Translations under genes and position numbers: made by a program
Part shown: positions 17,201-22,050 of the stretch, one piece after another
Layout: every line of letters starts with the position of its first letter
How positions within the stretch are numbered: position 1 is the first letter of the stretch
Source of the DNA: an uncultured Bacillota bacterium
GTDB lineage: Bacteria; Bacillota; Clostridia; Lachnospirales; Lachnospiraceae
Reading direction: 5' to 3'
Assembly (NCBI GenBank): GCA_905200905.1
Contig: CAJKMA010000045.1
Coordinates: 1-22,050 of the forward strand
Length of the DNA stretch: 22,050 bases
Notes under the pieces: generated by a model
The model's input: only the letters and a program-made list of their open reading frames with translations
Databases searched by the model: none
Told to the model about the DNA's origin: nothing

Positions 17201-18733
17201 TTCCGAACCTTTTACCTCTATTACCACATGCGCGAATTTATCCGTCATCTGAAAGCCGCTTTTTTTCAATTCTTCATTTTTGCCATCGTGCAATTTCCGC
17301 AGCATAGCGCTTCCCTGTGAATTGATCGCAACCACATAACGAGACTCAAAGTTATCTCCACCCCGAAAAGCAATCTGCATGGTTCCAGACTCACCTGTCA
17401 TTCTTCTGGCATCCACAGAAATACGATAACCTTTATTTCCACTAATCTTAGTCCAGTCCACCTCCGGTCTATAGGCATTGCTAGAGCTTCCCTTTGGAAC
17501 CTCTACCACCAATTCTCCGTCCTGTGTGTGGATGCCATCTGGCTGTGTTCCTAAATCTCCACCAAAATCATTAAAGAATAATTCATCTTTTCCGGGAACT
17601 CTTGTCTTGAAATATGCCCTTACGGTTATATTCGGAAATTTTTCATTTAACTGAAACCTGTTATTTTCAATAGGAACTAAATTATCTGTACTGGTTTCGT
17701 ATTTTTCAAACACATATCCATGGTTTGCTTTTTGCGTTAAGGTTACATAATCTCCACTATATCCGGAAAGTTTGTCTGCAGTTAAGGTACCACCTTTGTG
17801 TTCGGCATCCAGATCTCCATCTGTGTAGGTTTCCAGTGTAACCTTACACTCTTTCCCACTTGGCTGTTCATTAGTCGTTACACGCAAGTTCGCCAATGCA
17901 AAGTCCTGTGCTGGATATTGACCTGCAAAAAGCAACTTTCCCTGCTCCACATTTGCAATATCCTCATGTGCCGCTGTAATAATTTCCTTCTCGTCCAGCC
18001 AAGCTGTGACAGTATTCTTTTGCACTTCCACAATTAACTTATGTGTTCCTTCAGAGACAGCTGCTTCCGCTTCACTATAAATTACATTCACAGTATTTCC
18101 TGTCACCTTTTCTAAAAATACCTTATTATGCGGAAAATCAAAACGGAGCTGCAGTCTTTGCTGTTCAAATCCATCCTCCGCCTTAAATCCTACTTTCGCA
18201 TTGCAATTTGTATTGCCTGCCCCTACAATAAAATCGGTCTGTATCAGAAAATTTTGAGCCGCCACAATTCCGCTTGATATCATAGCATTGTTAGGACCGG
18301 CTCCATTAATAAGTGCTTGCCCACTTCCTATTTTCACAGCTCCCGGTTGATTAATTTTCCAGCCGCTACCATCTTGAAAATTATCTTCCAGCAATACTCT
18401 GGTGCCTGCCTGTGGTGCCTGCCGTCCTGGCTCTTCTATTTCTGTTGTTTCCTGGTTCTCCTCTTCCACCTGTTCCTGTGTCTGTTCTTGTAATTCTTCT
18501 TGCTTTTCTTCCTCCTGCATCTCTGATTCACTCTCAGGAATTATACCGCTATTGTCTTCCGGTTGTGGCTGCTCCGGCTGTATCTCATCTGTCAATCCTT
18601 CTTCTGTCGGTATTTCTTCTGGCTGCGTCTGCTGTGTTTCTGGATTTTCCGCCGACACATATACCGGTAAGCCGCCCACCAGAAGTGCTGCAGTCAATGT
18701 AATACATGAAATCTTTTTTATAATATGTTTCAT
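14267..18733 (-). CDS. Wall-anchored beta-helix glycosidase, probable GH136 lacto-N-biosidase (LnbX-like)
   Basis: This 1488-residue secreted protein has a signal peptide (1-28, cleavage near VSA-EN) and a Glu/Gln/Pro-rich linker to about 105. Two copies of a two-domain unit follow: a LamG-like sandwich (about 110-290 and 383-558), each with an InlB B-like repeat behind it (295-380 and 560-640). A right-handed beta-helix (about 640-1215) opens with FYVDSEKGDDSAEGTSEKTPW. After it come a bacterial Ig-like domain (1228-1304), a Pro-rich linker, a Big2-like domain (1344-1435) and a sorting signal QTGD (1459-1462), hydrophobic stretch and KKKRS. GH136 lacto-N-biosidases (LnbX, ErGH136) use two Asp seven residues apart in a beta-helix; here D945 and D952 in TTDGQGLDCDH fit that spacing. 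The upstream partner resembles the LnbY chaperone. Expected reaction: release of lacto-N-biose from lacto-N-tetraose outside the cell. A different beta-helix hydrolase or lyase remains possible. Confidence 0.65.
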   Translation of the reverse strand: MKHIIKKISCITLTAALLVGGLPVYVSAENPETQQTQPEEIPTEEGLTDEIQPEQPQPEDNSGIIPESESEMQEEEKQEELQEQTQEQVEEENQETTEIEEPGRQAPQAGTRVLLEDNFQDGSGWKINQPGAVKIGSGQALINGAGPNNAMISSGIVAAQNFLIQTDFIVGAGNTNCNAKVGFKAEDGFEQQRLQLRFDFPHNKVFLEKVTGNTVNVIYSEAEAAVSEGTHKLIVEVQKNTVTAWLDEKEIITAAHEDIANVEQGKLLFAGQYPAQDFALANLRVTTNEQPSGKECKVTLETYTDGDLDAEHKGGTLTADKLSGYSGDYVTLTQKANHGYVFEKYETSTDNLVPIENNRFQLNEKFPNITVRAYFKTRVPGKDELFFNDFGGDLGTQPDGIHTQDGELVVEVPKGSSSNAYRPEVDWTKISGNKGYRISVDARRMTGESGTMQIAFRGGDNFESRYVVAINSQGSAMLRKLHDGKNEELKKSGFQMTDKFAHVVIEVKGSEMKLFIDGKEIFSYTDSENWTNMTPKVQLINMTPDAPVAFDNLLVEQICEKKPIEILSIFEEKEDKEYKAGTASSDIKEAEEGEKVTLTAIAKAGYRLKEYQIENVEVTGGTFVMPAGDFEKLVVKAIFETDKVREGKTFYVDSEKGDDSAEGTSEKTPWKSLNKVKEYGTFVPGDKILLKRGSVFTGQQLVFQGMGTKGNPIEINAYGKGELPRLEGNGQVENVVSLYNQEYVEIRNLEITNLDTQYNTKFELNGSNNTKKALRAVNVSIRNFGTASGIVVEDCYIHDINGNINLKWNGGIFFDVKADIQNGQLTGVPSKYDNIHISGCTFERVDRSAIKLVSSQWCNQWEKNDPGVPVHWYPSTNVVVEGNYMEYIGGDGITVRDTDGALIEHNLAKDCRFQNTGYNVGIWPFEAANTVLQYNEAYETHGTTDGQGLDCDHASSNSIMQYNYSHNNEGGFMLIMGGYPHTGATVRYNISQNDRDKTFEFAQGLPKGTMIYNNTIYSDTVLNKGIFFLSNTGAGLGVNDGFAFNNVFSYPQGQKVYGGDAKGISLVQEHMKFYNNAYTGGMSAFEADANPLQADDLGIVELGSAPETHEGKDAVTGSSGLLNGYQLKEDSMLIDKGITVEEAWKHFGGTNLVDGRKHSPRELFEEAKTKNYASIDCIIGNNFPRVAGVVYDKDFFGGSLAKGKPDIGAAEYQTKEPEKPQPPEAVLLEGISIRKAPEKTIYIEGETFNSKGMEVEAKFSDGKTRDITGEISYREKPLKVSDKEVVISYTYEGITKEATQAITVKAKEEPQPPIQPTPPTPEGPDKPQIPEEPQNPGASEGEIESVKIVPENVELKAGDTKQFTVEVKGKGEFSKEVSWKIKGNKHKDTHIDEKGNLYVSKQETSGELKVKAVSKVDANKFGEAVVKIKKAQVQVPGTNTNNNNNHTTTGKPVGNQGVQTGDESQVVMLFGLLAVSGGILLICKKKRS

Positions 18734-18744
18734 TCATTTCCTCC

Positions 18745-19530
18745 TCAGCGAAAGTCTAGAACTTCCGATTCTGCAATTTTTTCATTTAATTCTTTCTCAA
18801 ATACATTGGCAGTATACTGTTCCAAAACCGCACCGGAAACCTCTTCGTAGGATAAAATCCCTCCGGATTCCCGTTTTGTACAAATAAGCCGTTTTGTTTC
18901 TCCATTATGGTTACTCCACGTTGTCTGCCCTCCTTCCTCTAACTGCAAAAGTCTATTTGCAAGTTCTTCATCCGCTTCCGTCATAGCACGCACATTACTA
19001 TCATTCAACTCCACTGTCTCCTGATAGGTAATCTTACCCTCCTGCCGGACTGTATATTCTGCGGTAAAAGAATCTACCTGCCTGTAATTCTCCTGATGTT
19101 TTTCATAAAAACCGACCAGTTCCTCCTCTGAAACCTCTTTCATCTTTTTCACTTTCAATGCTTGTTCACATTCGCCAATCAACCTCTTATAATATTGCAT
19201 AGGCGTAAATTCTATAGGTCCATATACTGGTTCTCCCTTTTCATCAGACTCTTTTCTTTTTTTATTCTCTTCTTCCAAGGCTTTCAAAAAAGCATCATAA
19301 GAAAACTCATTTACAAATCCTTCCTGTTCTGCCCAGTTCCATATTACCTTTCCGCGAACAGCTCTTTCCTTATTTCCATTATAAAATTCTAACTCTTCCC
19401 GTAGCACAGGTTTTCCGTCTACAATAAGAGGAGGTTTTCCCTCCTGCTTTTTCCAAAATCCAAGCGCTACTATCAGCAATACCAGACATACTAGAAACAC
19501 GGTCATCAAATGTTTTCTTTTCTCGAACAC
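18745..19530 (-). CDS. Membrane-anchored foldase-like protein, probable LnbY-type chaperone
   Basis: The 261-residue protein has one N-terminal membrane segment (about 8-25) without a lipobox and an extracytoplasmic remainder. LIVDGKPVLREELEFY resembles the start of SurA/PrsA-type chaperone domains. VSEEELVGFYEKHQENYRQ and the C-terminal EEVSGAVLEQYTANVFEKELNEKI resemble the segments flanking a parvulin domain, but the isomerase core looks short and degenerate. Its TGA stop overlaps the ribosome binding site of the beta-helix gene (11-bp gap), so the pair is tightly coupled. In Bifidobacterium longum, LnbY is a dedicated folding helper needed for active LnbX, and in some Lachnospiraceae the two are fused. 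Size and position fit that role. The start is GTG, with AAAGGG eight bases upstream. A general PrsA-like protein is the alternative. Confidence 0.6.
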   Translation of the reverse strand: MFEKRKHLMTVFLVCLVLLIVALGFWKKQEGKPPLIVDGKPVLREELEFYNGNKERAVRGKVIWNWAEQEGFVNEFSYDAFLKALEEENKKRKESDEKGEPVYGPIEFTPMQYYKRLIGECEQALKVKKMKEVSEEELVGFYEKHQENYRQVDSFTAEYTVRQEGKITYQETVELNDSNVRAMTEADEELANRLLQLEEGGQTTWSNHNGETKRLICTKRESGGILSYEEVSGAVLEQYTANVFEKELNEKIAESEVLDFR

Positions 19531-19884
19531 TGTTTTTCCCTTTCTGTCTCATTTGTTTATATAATTATTTTTTATAACTATTATATATAATTATATACTC
19601 TATGCATATTGCCTTTTTTCCCAATATTCTTTTTTCATTTTTGTTAATTTTCACTATTTTTTATTCGTTTTTTTCTTATTTTATATAATTATATTTTATA
19701 GCTCTTTTTTACTATTTATTGGATTTTATTCTCTTGAATGTGAAAACTCGATATAATAAATTGTTTTTTATAAGAAATGTTTCTAAAGAATTGCTATCTG
19801 AATCCATTAAAATATTTAAAGGCATGATAGAAGGTTATCCTAACTATCATGCCTCTCTTCGACTAGCTAAAAGACAAATATTCT
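19531..19884. other. AT-rich non-coding gap upstream of the beta-helix operon
   Basis: Most of 19555-19710 is A/T with repeated TATATAATTATAT-like stretches. The promoter of the foldase/beta-helix operon must lie here, reading left, but several TATAAT-like boxes compete and none has a convincing -35, so I do not place it. A terminator at 19821-19853 closes the cation transporter gene. A weak palindrome AGAAA-TG-TTTCT lies near 19772-19783. I see no convincing small gene. Confidence 0.6.
19821..19853 (-). terminator. Terminator after the cation transporter gene
   Basis: A perfect 10-bp stem, GGCATGATAG (19821-19830) with CTATCATGCC (19844-19853), lies about 30 bp beyond the transporter stop codon. 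On the minus strand it is followed by TTTAAATATTTT. Confidence 0.8.
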
Positions 19885-20847
19885 CTATATCTCTGAAGCA
19901 GACTTTGCTTCTTCCATAATCTGCTGCCTGATTTCTTCTTCATCAAACTCTATGTCCGGCAACAGTTCAAAATAAAAGTCTGTATATTTCTGTGCCAAGG
20001 CCGCAATACAATGATTTTGATACATCTGAAACCTCCGCACTGATAATTCATCCTTTTCTAACTTTATGTAAGCACTGATCCATAGCTTCCGCCCTGTTTT
20101 TACCACCTCAAAATATAATTCTGAATAGCTGCAATCTTTCAATTCTGGCTCAACAGTCTCTCTTATCTCCCGTATCGTTTCCTCATCCGGCGAAATCAAA
20201 AGTAAATCCCGAATACCCGACACTACCGTACCTATTGGTTCAGGAAGCATAATAAGAGACAACACAATGGCCAGTATAGAGTCCAGATAAGGCGTTAATT
20301 TCTGGAACCACTCAAACGGAACCAATATAGGAAGAAAAAAGGCCAGGGTCATTCCCATAGAAATCACACTGTCTATCTTCCAGCCCTGCATTTCTGTTTC
20401 TATGATAGGAGAATTCAGCGTTCGATTCTTGCGTTTCAGATAAAGAGCTACCATGATACTAATAATCATTCCAGCTAATTCAAACCATGCTACCACATCA
20501 AACGCTACACGATGTCCTCCATGAAACAATATATTAATACTGTTGGCAATCATCCCTATCGTCACTGCAGACATAGTAATGCCCTTTATCACGACAAAGA
20601 CTGTTTCCAACTGCATATGCCCAAACGGATATTTTTCATTACTTGGCTGATAGAGTAAAGGAATCAAAAAAACCGAAGGAAGCAGCATACAAAATTCAAT
20701 CCCGTCATAAACTGCATCTAGAAGCACCGCCTGAGAACTCGTTATTATAGCCATAATAAGCTCCAAAACCACAAAGAGGATATTTCCATAGAGCGAAACC
20801 GTCATTGCCTTTTTTTCCTTTTTGGGGCTTTTTCTGCCTATACGCAT
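19885..20847 (-). CDS. Cation diffusion facilitator (CDF) family transporter
   Basis: The 320-residue protein has the CDF layout: a basic N-terminus, about six membrane segments (roughly 15-230) and a cytoplasmic C-terminal domain of about 90 residues. Family marks are LLDAVYDGIE (D44 and D48), KYPFGHMQLETV (72-83) and LDSILAIVLSLIML in the sixth segment. CDF proteins export divalent metals such as Zn2+, Mn2+ or Fe2+ in exchange for protons. The fifth-segment motif HxxxD, which completes the transport site, here reads GWKID: D159 is kept but glycine 155 stands where His is expected, so the metal specificity or mechanism may differ. GAGGTAGGAAAG precedes the ATG. It follows rplA on the same strand, separated by a hairpin. 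The substrate cannot be named. Confidence 0.88.
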   Translation of the reverse strand: MRIGRKSPKKEKKAMTVSLYGNILFVVLELIMAIITSSQAVLLDAVYDGIEFCMLLPSVFLIPLLYQPSNEKYPFGHMQLETVFVVIKGITMSAVTIGMIANSINILFHGGHRVAFDVVAWFELAGMIISIMVALYLKRKNRTLNSPIIETEMQGWKIDSVISMGMTLAFFLPILVPFEWFQKLTPYLDSILAIVLSLIMLPEPIGTVVSGIRDLLLISPDEETIREIRETVEPELKDCSYSELYFEVVKTGRKLWISAYIKLEKDELSVRRFQMYQNHCIAALAQKYTDFYFELLPDIEFDEEEIRQQIMEEAKSASEI

Positions 20848-20901
20848 CTTTCCTACCTCTTTCTATTTTCTCACACTGTTTGTTTCCACAATATACAGAA
20901 A

Positions 20902-20928
20902 GCGGGAACTTTCAAAAGAAGTTCCCGC
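20902..20928 (-). terminator. Hairpin after rplA, probable terminator
   Basis: GCGGGAACTT (20902-20911) pairs perfectly with AAGTTCCCGC (20919-20928), a GC-rich 10-bp stem with a 7-base loop, starting 17 bp after the rplA stop. On the minus strand it is followed by TTTCTGTATATT, a short T-run, so some read-through into the cation transporter gene is possible. Confidence 0.75.
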
Positions 20929-20945
20929 CTCTATATTCTCATCTA

Positions 20946-21641
20946 TTACTGAGCTATTTTCATTGGGTTAACCTTTACGCTTGGTCCCATTGTGGAAGCC
21001 AGAGATACGCTCTTTAAGAACACACCTTTTAATGCGCTTGGTCTAGCCTTATTGATAGCTCCCATAAGCGTCTGGAAGTTGTCCGCTAACTGCTCCTCTG
21101 TGAAAGAAGCTTTTCCGATTGGCACGTGAATGATGTTTGTTTTATCAAGACGATATTCAATCTTACCTGCTTTGATATCCTGGATAGCTTTTGTAACATC
21201 CATAGTTACTGTACCAGCTTTTGGGTTTGGCATTAAGCCTTTAGGTCCGAGTACACGTCCCAGACGTCCAACAACACCCATCATATCTGGTGTAGCAACA
21301 ACAACGTCGAAATCTAACCATCCTTCGTTCTGAATCTTTGGAATTAATTCCTCAGCTCCTACGAAGTCTGCACCTGCTGCCTGAGCTTCGTCAGCTTTTG
21401 CATTCTTAGCGAATACTAAAACACGAACAGTTTTACCTGTTCCGTGAGGCAGAACTACTGCTCCACGAATCTGCTGTTCTGCATGACGTCCATCACAGCC
21501 TGTTCTGATATGAGCTTCGATTGTTTCGTCAAATTTAGCTACGGCTGTTTTCTTTACTAAAGAAACTGCCTCTGCTGGATCATATAAAGTTGTACGGTCA
21601 ACTGCTTTTGCAGCCTCTGCGTATTTTTTTCCGCGTTTCAT
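20946..21641 (-). CDS. rplA: 50S ribosomal protein L1
   Basis: The 231-residue sequence is full-length L1 and shows the family's conserved segments: KFDETIEAHI, IRGAVVLPHGTGK, LGRVLGPKGLMPNPKAGTVT and GKIEYRLDKTNIIHVPIGK. L1 binds 23S rRNA at the mobile L1 stalk of the 50S subunit, helps move the exit-site tRNA, and in many bacteria represses its own operon by binding the mRNA leader. TAGGAGG precedes the ATG. The gene follows rplK by 56 bp in the same direction, the usual order. Confidence 0.98.
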   Translation of the reverse strand: MKRGKKYAEAAKAVDRTTLYDPAEAVSLVKKTAVAKFDETIEAHIRTGCDGRHAEQQIRGAVVLPHGTGKTVRVLVFAKNAKADEAQAAGADFVGAEELIPKIQNEGWLDFDVVVATPDMMGVVGRLGRVLGPKGLMPNPKAGTVTMDVTKAIQDIKAGKIEYRLDKTNIIHVPIGKASFTEEQLADNFQTLMGAINKARPSALKGVFLKSVSLASTMGPSVKVNPMKIAQ

Positions 21642-21697
21642 ATAAATAACCTCCTAGTGGTAATTGCGGGAATGTCCCTCCCACGTTTGTTGATAGT

Positions 21698-22050
21698 TTA
21701 CTCTTCTACTTTAATACCCATACTTCTTGCAGTACCAGCGATCATGCTCATAGCTGCTTCTAAGGATGCTGCATTTAAGTCTGGCATTTTCATTTCTGCA
21801 ATTTCCTGAATTTTTGCTTTGGAAATTGTAGCAACTTTGTTTTTATTTGGAACGCCTGAACCAGATTTGATGTTGCAAGCTTTCTTTAATAAAACTGCTG
21901 CCGGCGGAGTTTTTGTAATGAAGCTGAAGCTTCTGTCCGCATATACGGTAATAACAACAGGGATAATCAAATCTCCCTTGTCTGCTGTTTTTGCGTTAAA
22001 TTCTTTTGTAAACTGTACGATGTTTACTCCGTGCTGACCTAAAGCAGGAC
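21698..22050 (-). CDS. rplK: 50S ribosomal protein L11, cut by the window edge
   Basis: The coding sequence is open to the right edge, so the start lies outside; about 23 N-terminal residues appear to be missing compared with other L11 proteins. The visible part begins PALGQHGVNIVQFTKEFNAKT, continues IPVVITVYADRSFSFITKTPPAAVLLKKA and ends TARSMGIKVEE. L11 binds the GTPase-associated centre of 23S rRNA and is needed for the RelA stringent response. An internal ATG at 21970 is not the true start, because the upstream codons are conserved L11 sequence. Confidence 0.98.
   Translation of the reverse strand, partial: PALGQHGVNIVQFTKEFNAKTADKGDLIIPVVITVYADRSFSFITKTPPAAVLLKKACNIKSGSGVPNKNKVATISKAKIQEIAEMKMPDLNAASLEAAMSMIAGTARSMGIKVEE

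Noticed and set aside
18402..18887. Cys/Ser-rich plus-strand open frame of 161 codons
   Set aside because: It is the antisense image of the Glu/Gln/Pro-rich linker and signal peptide of the wall-anchored protein and the end of its partner gene; the composition is explained by that linker.
19561..19710. AT-rich stretch as a replication origin or CRISPR leader
   Set aside because: There are no DnaA-box clusters, no spaced direct repeats and no replication or cas genes nearby. It reads as an AT-rich promoter region.
19719..19919. 66-codon plus-strand open frame in the AT-rich gap
   Set aside because: It needs a TTG start with no ribosome binding site, runs through the transporter's terminator hairpin, and ends inside the transporter gene on the other strand.

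Overview
The window looks like chromosome of a low-GC Firmicute, most likely a gut Lachnospiraceae (Blautia/Roseburia-like). The basis is AT-rich DNA, strong AGGAGG ribosome binding sites, an LplABC-type sugar ABC transporter, a VQTGD cell-wall sorting signal and clostridial-type ribosomal protein genes. The genus is an inference. Translation genes sit at both ends: three tandem rRNA-type promoters fire leftwards out of the window at 1-253, and rplK-rplA lie at the right end. Between them is a block of glycan-use genes.

Positions 339-4592 (minus strand) hold a LacI-family regulator, a GH35-type beta-galactosidase-like enzyme and a cytoplasmic endonuclease/exonuclease/phosphatase (EEP) family protein, closed by a strong terminator. 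Positions 4746-8238 (minus) hold a sugar ABC transporter: two permeases and a lipoprotein binding protein, with no ATPase. Divergently, 8619-14087 (plus) encodes a GH94 protein resembling 1,2-beta-oligoglucan phosphorylase and a GH3 beta-glucosidase. The 380-bp divergent region carries one promoter per direction. Each is followed by a LacI-type palindrome built on the same GGAAA/TTTCC half-site, so the adjacent LacI protein probably controls both sides. The best reading is import of beta-1,2-gluco-oligosaccharides (sophoro-oligosaccharides), cytoplasmic phosphorolysis to glucose 1-phosphate, and hydrolysis of the remaining disaccharide. The GH35 and EEP proteins may trim decorated or related sugars.

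Positions 14267-19530 (minus) form a two-gene operon. The first gene encodes a membrane-anchored foldase-like protein of 261 aa, the second a 1488-aa wall-anchored protein with a right-handed beta-helix. This pairing matches the LnbY chaperone plus LnbX (GH136 lacto-N-biosidase) system known from Bifidobacterium and Lachnospiraceae. Candidate catalytic aspartates D945 and D952 have the seven-residue spacing I recall for GH136. If correct, the operon attacks host-type glycans outside the cell.

Positions 19531-19884 are very AT-rich and non-coding, with a terminator. A cation diffusion facilitator with an altered metal site follows (19885-20847, minus), then rplA and a 5'-truncated rplK (minus).
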